From assembly GCF_041381155.1 (NCBI RefSeq), contig NC_091135.1, forward strand, positions 61,726,567-61,790,566: a stretch of DNA of 64,000 nucleotides. Direction: 5' to 3'. This DNA comes from Argopecten irradians. Taxonomy: Eukaryota > Mollusca > Bivalvia > Pectinida > Pectinidae. Under the pieces are notes generated by a model that had not been told where the DNA came from, did not search any database, and was given only the letters and a program-made list of their open reading frames with translations. The translations under genes and the position numbers were made by a program. Shown here piece after piece: positions 1 to 11,068 of this stretch. The first letter of the stretch is position 1, and every line of letters starts with the position of its first letter.

Positions 1-234
1 AAATTTGAAATTCTATTTTACTTCAAGATACGAATATTAAAAATTATTAATTGCATCCTGAAAAAAAAATCCGTATCACTATGTCCTATATGGAATGCAC
101 ATGCACCAAAAACAAAATGAAATATTTTATATTACTTTTTGTGTTAATTAGACACATATAAACACAATTAATTATACATCAGTTATTGTTGAAATATTGA
201 GTATCATTTATGCTCTGTCGGCGGTGGAGCATCT
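1..234 (+). mobile_element. TTAA-flanked MITE, 5' part cut by window edge
   Basis: This is the right-hand part of a small non-autonomous DNA element. It ends in the terminal inverted repeat GGCGGTGGAGCATCT, followed by TTAA at 235-238. The interior aligns, with clear divergence, to the complete copy at 581-936. The left end lies outside the window. The TTAA target suggests a piggyBac-like mobilising transposase, which is inference because no transposase is encoded here. Confidence 0.75.
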
Positions 235-580
235 TTAATTACATAGGCACTACAATGATTACTACAGTACATCTGATACCTGTTATATAAAATTAAATAA
301 TTAACAGCAGTTACTTTCCTTTTCACAATATACACAATAAACATAAAGTTTGACATGATGTAATACAAATTAAGAAAAAGAAAAGAAAATTCACTGATAT
401 ACTTGTAAAACAATATTCAAAACATCAAAAAACTGAAGAACTGATCATTTTCACGATGTACAGACACATAACTCAATGCTATTTCGAGAGAAAGGGAAAG
501 AAAGCTGAACAAAAATTTGACTTACAGTTTGATCAGGAAACGAATTCTGTGTCGAATATTTGAAAAAAAAACCCACTTAA

Positions 581-936
581 AGATGCTCCACCGCTGACAA
601 ATGGTATTTTTTCACTCTAAAAAACAGGAGCAGACGATTTAGTATTTTTCTTCTGTTACAAAAGTTACTTACTTTACACCATTACCACCATTGAAAAGTT
701 TGAGCTTCTAATTTTACTTCAAGTTAAAAATATGAAAAATAATTAATTGCATCCCGAAAAAATTCCGTGACACTATATCCTATATGGAATTAAGTACTGA
801 TTGCGCATGCACTAAAGGCGAAATAAATTATTTTATATTATTTTTTGTGTTAATTAGGCATATTTGTACACGATTAAACACCAATTATTGTTCAAATGAT
901 TAATATCATTTATGCTCTGTCGGCGGTGGAGCATCT
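581..936 (+). mobile_element. Complete 356-bp TTAA-flanked MITE
   Basis: The element begins AGATGCTCCACCGCTGACA and ends with the near inverse TGTCGGCGGTGGAGCATCT. It is flanked directly by TTAA at 577-580 and 937-940. It has no coding capacity. The copy at 60800-61155 is its exact reverse complement as far as I can read. TTAA target duplication and short terminal repeats are typical of piggyBac-type MITEs. It lies about 490 bp upstream of the TARDBP start codon. Confidence 0.9.
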
Positions 937-940
937 TTAA

Positions 941-1430
941 AATGAGATAAATTTTGATATGAAAACAGGGGCATAAGTTACTTTTCATTAAGAATTTTCG
1001 ATATGTGAAGTTCTATTTCTTATAGATATCTATATCGGAATTCCGATATATATCTGAAATTATGTTTACGATATCAGGAATTCCTTAGAATTTCCTATAT
1101 CGGTTATTGAATTCCTGCTATCGGGAATAAAACTTCCGAATATATTGTTTTTATATATATACTATGTCGATGTTATCATTTTTAAACTCTTCAGCAAGTC
1201 ACATGTTCATGTCATCTCAAAGTCCGGATCTTAGGAAACATAAAGTTTTATAGGACTGGTAAACACGTTTGTTTTTTTTTTACGGTTCGCCAACTGTCAA
1301 TCAAACAGCACGTAACTTTTTGCATACCAATGCTACATTTTCTCTTAATACCACTTTTGAGACGGTCCCCAGATCTCGAGATAGGTGGCGCCAGCGACAT
1401 AGATTGAATCAGCGTCATTCGGGTGCATAA
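941..1430 (+). promoter_or_regulatory. TARDBP 5' flank and presumed 5' UTR
   Basis: This stretch separates the MITE from the TARDBP start codon. Positions 1010-1140 hold loosely repeated, palindromic GATATCGG/GGAATTCC-type sequence. No clear TATA box is visible near the start. Transcription start is probably between about 1300 and 1420, where the sequence becomes less AT-rich, but nothing here fixes it. No intron signal needs to be assumed between promoter and ATG. Confidence 0.3.
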
Positions 1431-1821
1431 ATGTCCGACGCCATTGTTACTGTATCCGACGCCACTGACGAAATTGACGAGTTTTGCTTTGATATAAAAA
1501 TGGATGATGCTTCATCATTGAGTGGTTACATCAGCGTATCCGAAAATGAAACTGATGAAGCTGTTGAAATTCCAAGCGAGGATGACGGAACATTGCTTCT
1601 ATCAACACTTGCAGCTCAATTTCCCGGAGCATGCGGCCTGAAATTTAGGAACCCGGCCACAGGAAATTTCCGTGGAGTTCGTCTGATTGATGGGAAGCTT
1701 CACCCTCCCGACTCGGCATGGGGAAACGATACATACATTGTTGTATTTCCAAGACAAAACTCTTCCCAGTCAGAAATCCAAGAGACCGAGAACCAAATTC
1801 ATCATATTCAAAGTCTGGGCG
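1431..1821 (+). CDS. TARDBP: TARDBP coding exon 1 (N-terminal domain)
   Basis: This exon encodes residues 1-130 plus the first base of codon 131. The ATG opens the TDP-43 frame, and no other in-frame ATG precedes the conserved domain except those about 23 residues in. The donor is G|GTAGGT at 1822, ending in phase 1. That matches the phase of exon 2, whose first complete codon boundary restores Asp-Asn-Lys-Arg-Lys as in vertebrate TDP-43. The reading frame stops at 1827-1829 if it is not spliced. The last 20 or so residues ([12 protein letters not shown] region) have no counterpart in the human protein. Confidence 0.9.
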
Positions 1822-4800
1822 GTAGGTAGAAAATCAAAATTCATGGTGTCCGACCACCTGACCACATGTAAGCCCACAGGCGTCTGTATTAGAGTTTAGT
1901 TTTAAACGAAACAATTAATAAAATACTACGTCACTAGAGGTACAGTAGCAATAACTGCAGAAAGTGTTTTTTCTAAACCAGATTGCGACACCGAGAGCGG
2001 ACTACAGAGACTATTATTATTATCATAGATTATTACCTGCAATGCTACATGTACATTATATATCATGTATGTATTTATTGTATGATTATGAGTCCAGTCT
2101 GTTTTTAGTATTTTGAAAACTAAAGCTAAAGTTTTGCTTACAAATTATATTGATATGCATCCTTGTAGATACTCCAGGGGTTCCAATCACTTACGATCTC
2201 TACACCCCTGGACTATCTCATAGTAAAACTGGAGGCAACAGAACAGACTCAACAGGTAATATAGTCCTTAAAAATATACATCAAATGAGCTGTATAACAG
2301 TATACTGTTCATGTTGTTGACTGTGTGGCTTTGAAGTTGGGCATTGCTCTCTCTCTCTAGTGTTCAAAGGATATTTTTTTTTGCTGGCCTGTTATTGGTT
2401 CAGATTGTTTCCTCTTAGCTTCCTTCATTTTTACTATGAAATATAGTCCAGAGGTGTAGAGATCTAAGAGATCGGAACCCCTGGAGTATCGAGGATGATT
2501 GATATGTAACCTTCCAGTAATTATTTTATAAACTGATTATTGTAGCTCAGTATTGGATTAACGTTGTGAACATGTTTTCGACTCAAAACAAACTCTTTTT
2601 ACTTATTTACTTGGATCCCTTGTGAGGCCTCTGTATTCTTTATGATCCATGACTGGTTCCATCAAGATCATTGCGAAATTTCCATTGTGCCTATTATTAT
2701 TATTGTTTTGTTACAGATAACAAAAGGAAAGGAGATGACATGGAGAATCCTGTAATAAAAACAAAAAGAATGGAAACGAGAAATGTGTGTAGTGATCTGA
2801 TTGTCCTGGGACTTCCATGGAAGGCAACAGAGGAGGATGTTAAGGCATACTTTACCGACAATGTGGGGGAAGTTGTGCTAGCTCAGGTATACAGTACTAA
2901 ATACATAGACTAATTACAGTTAACACAGCAAGGAACTTGCACATATAAAGAACAACCGTCATCTTATATAATTAGTATATAAACATATATAGCCAGAGAA
3001 TTTTTTATGTCTGAAATAGGTAACAGTTCACTTGGTTTAGTAATATATAAAGAGATTGGGAATCACAATTTGAGTTTCAGTCAAAGTGTAATCATGCAAC
3101 AATAAATAGAAATACTATAAAGAAATTTATAAAGTATTTATATTGTTGTTGCCGATTTCCTCGCACACAGACCGATAACTTCTAAAAAAGTTTTATTGAT
3201 GCAAAATGTATAATGTTTTATGCGATATGCATATATATAATTGCGTTGTTACATAAAAAACTTTTAGTGCCATGTAATTCATGTCATGATTGTAAACTAA
3301 AAAGATTGAATGTTTACTTTGCTTTTTGAAACTGAATGATGCTAGCAATTACTGAAATCTAACATTGACTGCCTGGGTAATTCATTCTTTGTAAAATGTT
3401 GAAATAATAAGAAACCATTCAATTGGACTATAGCTAATAGTCTATTTCATGTCTAGTGATCATGACTGGATTAAATTGAAATACTGGACTTGTTTTGCAA
3501 TGTTTAGATATTCTCTCATCCAGACAGGTTCATTATTTCTGGTATGGCGAAGCAGGATCTTAGCAAAGAAAAAAATATCACATGGCGATTTGAATTAATT
3601 TTGAATGGTGTTGACATGCAACTAATTGAAGGATAAACAAATAACAGACTATTCACACCAAGTATCTTACAATTCATTGATTATTTTGGTGCTTAACCTA
3701 GCCATCTCGGTTTCCTAATGGGAATAATTCATGTATCACAATACCCGTAAGCGTTTGTGAGGTAGTATCTCCAGTGGCAATGGAACATAACTCTTTTGTA
3801 TCTTCCCTCGAAATGACCTTAGCGCAGGACATCTTTTGAAGTCATTCCATCACCAATAGAAACAATAGTCCCGTACAAACATTATCAGGTATATATCACA
3901 TGGTACATGAATCAGTCCCATTAGTCTCACCAAAGTAAATATTGTATTGTAATATACTATAAAGATCTATATTAAAATATCATTTGTCAATGTAAAAGGA
4001 AGATCTTTAAACATGTACTTGCATTGTTAAGATTTGGGATAAAGTTTTCAATTTGTCATAAAATTTGAATTTCTCTTTTTTATATCAGGTTAAGCGTGAT
4101 GCCAAAGGAAATTCCAAAGGGTTTGGATTCATTCGCTTCAGTAGCTACAAAGACCAGCTCAAGTGTTTACAGCAGCGCCACATGATAATGGGCCGATGGT
4201 GTGACGTCAACATCCCTAACTCCAACGTCAGTGCTAGTGTAAGAAATGAGATATTGTCAGACCCCAGTTAAAAGAATTTTCATATATCGATAGACTTCAA
4301 ATAGAAATGTTGTTAATGTTGGAATGATTGTGAAGAATAATATGATTATGTATTATCTTTATTCAAATTGCATTAATGAGAACTGATGAACCAGAATACT
4401 GCTTTGGTTTGGAAAGAGGATTCATGTATTTCATTTCAAAATATTTTATTGATAATACAAGAATTATAAACATAGATACCATATAAATGACAAGATAATT
4501 AAGTATTAACGTGTCTGGGACCAAATTTCGCAGGGGTTTACACCTTCTTAAGGGGCCGCGGTGGCCGAGTGGTTAAGATGTCTCGACATATTACCACAAG
4601 CCCTCCACCTCTGGGATGCGGTTTCGAATCCCATGTGGGCCAGTTGCCAGGTACTGACCGCTGGTCGGTGGTTTTTCTCCGGGTACTCCGGCTTTCCTCC
4701 ACCAACAAACCTGGCACGTCCTTACATGACCCTGGCTGTTAATAGGACGTAAAAATAAACAAACACCTTCTTAAGTGTAATAAAAGTGGCAGATACATAT

Positions 4801-6918
4801 ACATGTACAATACCTTCAAGAACTTTACAAAAAAATTAAAAGTTAAAGTAAAAGATGTTAAGTTGTACACCCCATTTTACAGTATTTATACAATTTCTAA
4901 CAATAGACATTTACTCAAACCAAAAACTGTTATGACTCTAGATAGTAGATTGAGCAATAAATACAACAAAAATTTTGCCATTTTTTTAGGTCACCTGAGT
5001 CTCAAGTGACCTATTCTAATCGCTTTTTGTCCGTCGTTGTGCATCATATGTCCGTAAACAATTTACATTTTCGACTTCTTCTCCAAAACTGCTGAAACAA
5101 TTTCAATGAAATTTTGCACAAACCTTCTAGGACATCATAAGGCCAACCAAAATTGAGAATTATATGGTCTTCACACCCCAGGGGGCTGTGGGAGGGGCCA
5201 AAAGGGGTAAAATTGACTAAAATTTCAAAAATCATCTCCACTCACAGATGTGGTAGAATCAAATACTCTTCATAGATAGGAAGGTCTTAAGATCCTTTAC
5301 AAAAATTGTGAATTATATGAATTCTATTTACTAACAAATATTTACTAACACATTTTCCATTACTGACCCCTGGGGCCTTAGGGGCGAGGCCAAAAGGGTC
5401 AAATAGGCTAAAACTTCAAAAATCTTATATTCTGAAATTCTGGAAATGTTAGAATCAAATACTCTTCAAGGTCCTTTACATAAATTGTGCATTATATGAC
5501 CCTGGGGTCTCACATTTCCCCCGGGGAGGGGGTCAGGTTGACTATAGTTTATATAGGAAAAACACATGAGCATTATTTGCTCAATTTTTATAGTAAATGA
5601 GTAAAACTTCTTCAGAATTGTTAGCCTGAGATATTTTAACATCATATACATATTGGTCCTGGCCTACCCGCAGGGGCCAAAGGGGAGGGGTCAAAATGGC
5701 TAAAATTTCAAAAAGTTTTCTGAATTCACAGATTTGATGGAACCTAATATTCTTCATAGGTCAAATTTATCAAAACACAGGCTAACTTCAAGGGCCTGAT
5801 GAGCCAATATATAGTGTTATATGTCTTTGTTTCATTCTGTATCTGAACTCCGGTATTAAACTGTTAAGGCCCTTGGGTATCTTCGTCATTGTTTTACATC
5901 TGATAATATGATATCCATAAGTATAATGCAAGTCTCTCCAGTTTTCTTACTGTGGTAGACACTTTAAAAACTAGAAGGTCTCATAAAAAAGACTCCATGA
6001 AATTATCAACCAATTATAGGTTGGTTTTCACTTTTCAACAGATTTGTCATACTTATAGCTATAGATAGATTATAAAAATCAAATCATATGTAACTTGATG
6101 TTTAGTGGTACAAATGTTAATTGATTGATACTGACAAAATGAAAAAATTTGTTTTACAGGAAACCGCTCAAAGGGCTTTGAATAGTAAAATATTTGTTGC
6201 ACGCTGCTCAGAAAAGATCACAGTTGACGACTTGAGGACATATTTCTCCAAGTTTGGTGAAGTGACGGATGTCTTTATCCCACGTCCCTTCCGATCCTTT
6301 GCCTTTGTGACTTTCCAGGATGCACTTGTGGCGCAAAGTCTGTGTGGTGAGGACCACATCATCTGTGGGTGTAGTGTCCACTTGAGCAGTGCTGCACCAA
6401 AGACCAACAGCAAAATGGGTGGGGATCGACAGGGAGGCTTCCGTGGCAACGACTTTGGCCGGGGTCAAATGAATATGGGAGGTATGGGAATGGGGATGGG
6501 TATGCCCCAGGGTGGGGGAGGAGGGCAGGGATGGGGCCAGAGAGGCAACCGACCACAAGGAAATCCTGGAGGTGGAGATGGAAATGAAATGGGCATGAAT
6601 TTCCTGAACATGATGGCAGCTGCTCAGGCAGTGTTGAGTGGACAAGGGGGCTGGGGCCCGCTGGGAATGGGAGGTCAGAATAACAGTGGAAATGCAGAAC
6701 CATCGATGGGACAACCCTTCAATAACACACAACGTCCTGACAGTGGGAGTAACCAGAGACCATTCAGTGGCTGGGGGGCTGGGTCAGGGTCAGGAGGATC
6801 AGGAGGCTCCCAGTTTGATGGTGGTAACGGTGGTGGTGGTGGGTCTGCCAGTGGTGGTAGTGGTGGAAACAGTGGGGGGTACAGCAGCAACTGGAGTGGG
6901 CAGAACAGGTGGAATTAA
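1431..6918 (+). CDS. TARDBP: TDP-43 (TAR DNA-binding protein 43) orthologue, 4 coding exons
   Basis: The coding sequence joins 1431-1821, 2717-2886, 4089-4238 and 6160-6918, giving 489 residues. TDP-43 is a mainly nuclear RNA/DNA-binding protein that binds UG-rich RNA and controls splicing, transcript stability and its own mRNA level. Visible domains are an acidic N-terminal extension (about 1-30), the N-terminal oligomerisation domain (about 33-109, with EIPSEDDGT and AQFPGACGL), a basic nuclear localisation signal (132-148, NKRK then KTKR), RRM1 (about 158-235; RNP2 LIVLGL, RNP1 KGFGFIRF), RRM2 (about 247-317; RNP2 IFVARC, RNP1 RSFAFVTF), and a Gly/Met/Asn-rich low-complexity tail to 489. 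All four exons join in frame with GT-AG borders. It is longer than human TDP-43 (414 residues). The extra length is in the N-terminal extension, a linker of about 20 residues before the NLS, and the tail. Identification is very secure; the exact start and the exon 1 donor are slightly less so. Confidence 0.96.
2158..2497 (+). mobile_element. MITE with long TIRs and 9-bp target duplication, copy 1
   Basis: This lies in TARDBP intron 1. It is a 340-bp element with inverted ends of about 60 bp (left CATCCTTGTAGATACTCCAG, right CTGGAGTATCGAGGATG). It is flanked by the perfect 9-bp repeat ATTGATATG at 2149-2157 and 2498-2506. It has the same family features as the copies at 10720, 13713 and 15014. 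Long inverted repeats with a 9-bp duplication point to a Mutator-like (MULE) family; that assignment is inference. Confidence 0.9.
2717..2886 (+). CDS. TARDBP: TARDBP coding exon 2 (NLS and first half of RRM1)
   Basis: The acceptor is TTGTTACAG|AT and the donor GCTCAG|GTATAC. The exon is 170 nt, entered in phase 1 and left in phase 0. It encodes the bipartite-looking basic NLS and the start of RRM1, including RNP2 (LIVLGLPWK) and the helix [10 protein letters not shown]. Confidence 0.95.
4089..4238 (+). CDS. TARDBP: TARDBP coding exon 3 (second half of RRM1)
   Basis: The acceptor is TTTTTTATATCAG|GTT. The donor is AGT|GTAAGA, which keeps phase 0 into exon 4. The 50 codons include RNP1 (SKGFGFIRF) and the QRHMI.GRWCD segment characteristic of TDP-43 RRM1. 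If not spliced, the frame runs on to a stop at 4269-4271. The T at the last exon base is unusual for a donor, but the next phase-compatible choice is worse. Confidence 0.93.
4540..4775 (+). mobile_element. tRNA-derived SINE with 13-bp target duplication
   Basis: The SINE body spans 4553-4762. It is flanked by a perfect 13-bp direct repeat ACACCTTCTTAAG at 4540-4552 and 4763-4775. The head is a class-II (Leu/Ser-like) tRNA relic with A box TGGCCGAGTGGTTAAG and B box GGTTTCGAATCCC. The body contains TTTTTCTCCGGGTACTCCGG, a core I associate with conserved-domain SINEs of marine invertebrates. The 3' end is A-rich (AAAAATAAACAA). It must have been moved by a LINE in trans. It lies in TARDBP intron 3, in the same orientation as the gene. 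Confidence 0.9.
4988..5770 (-). mobile_element. Hairpin-ended dispersed repeat, type 1
   Basis: The left edge is an imperfect hairpin (AGGTCACCTGAG, loop, CAAGTGACCT). It is followed by ATTCTAATCGC and TTTTGTCCGTCGT. The interior has two or three diverged modules built on phrases like 'aggccaaaaggggtcaaa' and 'aaaatttcaaaaatc'. Read on the minus strand, the element ends with hairpin then TAA. It shares this architecture with 19776, 39480, 42048 and 51325. It has no coding capacity. The right edge is approximate. Confidence 0.6.
6160..6918 (+). CDS. TARDBP: TARDBP coding exon 4 (RRM2 and Gly-rich tail)
   Basis: The acceptor is GTTTTACAG|GAA, phase 0. RRM2 runs from KIFVARC to VHLSSAAPK and contains [16 protein letters not shown] and [11 protein letters not shown], nearly identical to vertebrate TDP-43. 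It is followed by a tail of about 170 residues rich in Gly, Met, Asn and Ser. The tail includes an [12 protein letters not shown] segment that corresponds to the conserved helical MMAAAQAAL region of the human C-terminal domain. The stop TAA is at 6916-6918. A different frame downstream continues a similar Gly/Asn/Arg-rich composition (see findings). Confidence 0.95.
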   Translation, partial: ETAQRALNSKIFVARCSEKITVDDLRTYFSKFGEVTDVFIPRPFRSFAFVTFQDALVAQSLCGEDHIICGCSVHLSSAAPKTNSKMGGDRQGGFRGNDFGRGQMNMGGMGMGMGMPQGGGGGQGWGQRGNRPQGNPGGGDGNEMGMNFLNMMAAAQAVLSGQGGWGPLGMGGQNNSGNAEPSMGQPFNNTQRPDSGSNQRPFSGWGAGSGSGGSGGSQFDGGNGGGGGSASGGSGGNSGGYSSNWSGQNRWN

Positions 6919-8300
6919 TGGGGAACCAAGGGAGGGGAGGTAATCACAGTGACAGGGGAGGACTGAACAGGACAAAGGGAACCAGTGGGTGGAGGGGCAC
7001 CAACTCTAATGGATACAATAGATTGCATTAATTTGTTGGGTTGGGGACTCTAGTTTGATACTATCATTTGAGTTAGGGGTATGTAATATTTCAACTATAA
7101 TCATTATCACAAATTTGATCATCATTTCATAGAAACCATCAAAAGTTTTCAAATTTACATTTCTGGGAAATGTTTTGTGGGCTGAGAATCAAATTCTTGA
7201 AATGATTGCTACTTGAAAAAATAAGACTATACATGAAATATTTTTATTTTCACTAAGCAATCAGTCATCGATCTCAAGTTAAATTTCATTGGATTATGGA
7301 CATGAAGGCAAGCATTGTGAATGCTTTTCATGATTGAAAATTGTGTGTTTGAGTGAATTGATTCATTTCTAGTTTGAGAGCTGAGGAATCATGAACATAA
7401 TTTTGGGGTCGATAGGTAGGTCAGAGAGCTCTAGGATATAAACCTATTTTGGGTTGAGAGGGTAAGGGAGGAGTTTTAACCAGCGACATGTGAGCAGAGA
7501 GAAGAAATGGTGGGACAGGATTAATCTACAGAGCGAGCCACGTTGTGATGAGAGAGAGAGACTTCACAGACTGAGTGGCTAACTTCATTGTGTACACAAG
7601 AACATACCGAGCTGATGGAGTTGTATGTTTGATATATATATCATTGTCTTCAACAGTCTGTCCATGGGAGGGTATAAAGCTTATAGTATGACTACTCTCA
7701 AAGAAGTGTGCTAAACTGGCCATAGGACAGTCGTACACTTTTTTTATCTGCAAAAAGGTGCATTTTGTTTTGTTATTGTTTCGTGCAGTGTGTCAAGTTA
7801 CTGTGCAGTTTTATACACGAGATTGGATTTATGAAGTGAGCAAAGAAGATACGATTTTTAAGTGAGGAAAGATATTGGAATGACATTCACTCGTGACTCG
7901 GAGAGAGCAGTGACTGAAAATTGTTGATGCTGTGAAGGAAAAGTATTTTACCTGAAGAATATTTTTTACGTAGTAGTTTTTGTTGTGAGTCTTGTGGTCA
8001 TACATGTATGTTGTATGTACGTATTATACCTTGTCAGTGAGAAATGAGATGTGTTTGTTGTGTGTACATTCACTGATGAGGAGAGACCATATCAAACCTG
8101 TGTGCTATCCGAATGAACATGCTCTCAAAACATGTATGGTGTATGAGTTTCTGCATGAACCTGTTGTCAATCTAGAGAGAACAGGAAATGATCATTTTAT
8201 GCCTTCCTGGTTGCAGAGAAGAATGATCATTGTACACCTTATAAAGAGATCACTATCAAGTACCTGCTTGGGAGAATACTGGTTAGTGTGAATATAAGTG
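6919..8300 (+). other. Presumed TARDBP 3' UTR and downstream flank
   Basis: There is no repeat and no credible ORF. The first 110 bases are Gly-codon-like in another frame. GT-rich tracts are at about 7335-7360 and 7976-8080 (for example TGTGTTTGTTGTGTGTACA). TDP-43 is known to bind UG-rich RNA and in mammals to limit its own mRNA through the 3' UTR. Whether these tracts do so here is inference. No confident poly(A) signal could be fixed. Confidence 0.35.
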
Positions 8301-9245
8301 AGAGCAATATTATATTTTAGTCAAAATATTTGCAATCTTATTCTTGGGTGAAAAAACAGTCTTTTTTTAATCGCTAGTAATGACAAAAAGATATCTTAAC
8401 TTCTTAACATGTCAAAAAGTATATGATACTTCAAAAAGTATATTTGGCCTCAAGCGTTTATATCTTGGGGGAATGAATTTAAATGTTGAATATCCAATAC
8501 CGTATAGAAATAGACTTATTTCATCATAATAGCCTTCGTATTGGGGCAATATCTCGACTTATTATAATTAAGAAAGTAGAAAAGACTCGTTGCTCAAAAG
8601 TTATACAAATTTAAAATGAGTCCCTTGGTACGAGAGATTTTACAGAAATGCTATGGTAGGTGGGAAATGCGAGAGTATGTGTGCTCTGAAGCAATTAAAT
8701 GATGGCGGTACTTGTGTGATCTTGGTATACATTGACATGAGGTCATTTGGAGGTTAAGGAATGTATAAGAATGTGTGTAGATATCGGACAACCTACACTA
8801 GTACTGCAGTACGTTGAACGCACTCTTTGAATGTTAGGGTTTAATAATGCTCAAGCCATGGCCAGTCTAGTACGTGTGCTAGAGGAAATTACAATCGTGA
8901 TACGGACTGAACCTGGCGATGAGCGAGAGAGATGTTTAGTGTGGAAGATGTTGAGCACAAACTTCGGACAAGGTTGACGTTAAATAATCACTGAACAAAT
9001 ATATACATACATATGACGAATTAATTCCGACATTGAAACTAATAGTAACTATGGTAAATACTAATAAATACTATTGGTTGAGCATACCGCAAGGCTCAAC
9101 AGCATTGAACGGCAGACAAATGCAATCGTAGTTTCAAATGAAAGCAATATGTCTGGACTTCTCAAATACATACTTTTAATTAGAATTTAAAACATTTGGT
9201 CGACTTGCAGCAACATATCATTTTAAAGTATTAACTTGAATATAC
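8301..9245. other. Intergenic sequence without recognised features
   Basis: This is AT-rich sequence with short ORFs only. I see no inverted-repeat element, tandem repeat or splice-flanked coding stretch. Confidence 0.5.
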
Positions 9246-9252
9246 GTATAAG

Positions 9253-9282
9253 CAAGGATTTATAAGTTCATATACGTCTTTG
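9253..9282 (+). mobile_element. 30-bp minimal derivative of CAAGGA...TCCTTG element
   Basis: This is only the two ends of the family at 11789-12215 joined together: left 14 bases CAAGGATTTATAAG, then TTCATATACGTCTTTG. It is flanked by the perfect 7-bp duplication GTATAAG (9246-9252 and 9283-9289). Virtually the whole 427-bp interior is missing. Confidence 0.8.
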
Positions 9283-9582
9283 GTATAAGCTAGCTGTTAT
9301 ACAGGACGTAGCTCTGGACGACAGACGAAAGTGACGGATGGTCGTTGTCAGAACGATATATAGGGTATGGTATGTTAGGACGATAACTGAAATTGTAACG
9401 TCCTAGCTTGGGTTGACTGATGTGAAGAGGACGTTTGCTCGCCATTCCCAACAATGATTTATTGTCCAGCCTAATTAGTAACGGTTATTAGTAAAGGTCC
9501 AAACATTTGACCAATGACATGATACAGAGGAGCAGGACATCACCGTCATATCGGAGTAAGAACTCGACATGACGGTCGGATG

Positions 9583-9706
9583 CTGTATCCACAGGCGTTT
9601 GGCTCTATAGACATTTTTCTCTCTCTCTATATATATATTTAATAATCTGCATATATATATATAGAAAGAGAAAATATTTATAGAGCCAAACCCCTGTGCT
9701 GTATCC
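9583..9706 (+). mobile_element. Palindromic hAT-like MITE, copy 1
   Basis: The ends are CACAGGCGTTTGGCTCTATA and TATAGAGCCAAACCCCTGTG, around a CT/TA-rich centre that also pairs. It is flanked by CTGTATCC (9583-9590 and 9699-9706; the last C overlaps the element end). An 8-bp duplication and CA..TG ends suggest a hAT-type MITE. Confidence 0.8.
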
Positions 9707-10184
9707 AATTGCGCAACATAGATCCTTATAAAACGATATCCAAGAGTGATCTTTACGCACATCACTTATATATAATCAAAGATGTTCGACGGGTATTTTC
9801 TCATATTTTCATTTAAAATATATTGGTAACATTGGGACACAAAGCAAACACTAAATTCCAGATTAACACTAGCATAAGTCTGAAGCTATATAAAAGCATA
9901 AAGTCCAGCAAGAAATAACAGTACTTAACGAACTTCATTTAAGTGATGGCAGATGGCGCCTGGGGTCCATGTCGCTCTCAAATTCTGAGTATGCATATCT
10001 ACGACGCGAAGAAAAACTATTTTAAATTGAAGAAAGACGCCTTTATTATGTTTATTATTACCAAAATCCAAGATGGTCGTCTTTCGATTATTTTTCTTTT
10101 TATTTCTCTCAAAGTGGAGTATAAGGGATCATACGAAACTTTCTAATAACATTCAAGAATTACAGGCGCGTAGCTGAAGGGTTT

Positions 10185-10290
10185 AGGATGTGTGAGCACT
10201 TTTTGAGGTGAGCGCCGCAGGCGTGAGAAGGTTGAAGGAGGTGCGTGGGAGTGTCCCCCAGGAAAAAAAATGAAAATCTAGATATAAAAT
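10185..10290 (+). repeat. Degenerate fragment of the GC-rich 'gtgagcgccgaaggcgcgag' repeat
   Basis: Positions 10190-10270 resemble the internal module of the elements at 11619, 12435 and 58809. The resemblance includes a 'gtgagcgccg..aggcg' phrase and a 'tgtcccccaggaaaaaaa' phrase. No ends are visible. Confidence 0.45.
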
Positions 10291-10719
10291 GGTTCTATTT
10301 AACATATAGTGTAATACTTTATCAAGGTCACGACCAATATTACACTATGTAACTAATCAAATGCCTATGCGTCATATGCTTGCATTGCTGACACGTCATT
10401 TTTAGAACCACAATGTGGTATACAAGGTGAGATAAAAACTTATAGGATAATGAAGATTCATAACTATCGATCACTCGTCAAAGAACTTGCTCTTGCCATT
10501 GGTCTGAGATTATACCGGTCTGGCTGAAAGTTTGCTATTTAGTAAAGAGAATGCTTGGGTTAGTGTGAAGGAGGAAAGTATAGCGTCTGTTGGTGTAGAT
10601 ACACCAGCATACGTAGTAGGTGACCTACCTACCGGGGTTATTTGTAAGTAGAGAGTGAGGTGGAGGTCGATGACAAAGCTTGGCACCCTGTCGTACTCCA
10701 GTAGCCTTATCCATTAGAC

Positions 10720-11033
10720 CATCCTCGATATTCCAGGGGTTCCGATCACTTACGATCTCTACACCCCTCGACTATCTCATAGTGAAATTGAAGGCAGTTC
10801 AGCGGAAAATATTTGACCAATCAAAGGCCAGCAAAGATTTCCTATGAATACTACAGAGAGAGCGACGCCTAACATCAAAGCCACACAGTCAACCACAGTG
10901 TACCGTTATACGGCTTTTGATGTAATCAAATGACTAAATTACCTGTTCTGTTCTGTTGCCTCCAGTTTTACTATGAGATAGCCCAGGGGTGTAGAGATCG
11001 TAAGTGATCGGAACCCCTGGAGTATCGAGGATG
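10720..11033 (-). mobile_element. MITE with long TIRs and 9-bp target duplication, copy 2
   Basis: This is a 314-bp element with ends CATCCTCGATATTCCAGGGG and the inverse GGAGTATCGAGGATG. The flanking 9-bp repeat CCATTAGAC is perfect (10711-10719 and 11034-11042). The interior is inverted relative to copies 1 and 4. Confidence 0.92.
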
Positions 11034-11068
11034 CCATTAGACCTGGGAGGTGGGGTCTGAAGTGCCTT

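Larger units (their letters stand above)
4239..6159 (+). other. TARDBP intron 3
   Basis: The intron is about 1.9 kb and holds a SINE (4553-4762) and a hairpin-ended dispersed repeat (4988-5770). The remaining parts are AT-rich with no further open coding signal. Confidence 0.8.

Noticed and set aside
6168..6732. Minus-strand ORFs of 93-174 codons opposite TARDBP exon 4
   Set aside because: They are shadows of the conserved RRM2 and Gly-rich coding sequence on the plus strand.
7992..8291. 99-codon ORF after TARDBP
   Set aside because: No recognisable domain or codon character; it lies in the presumed 3' UTR and its length is within chance.
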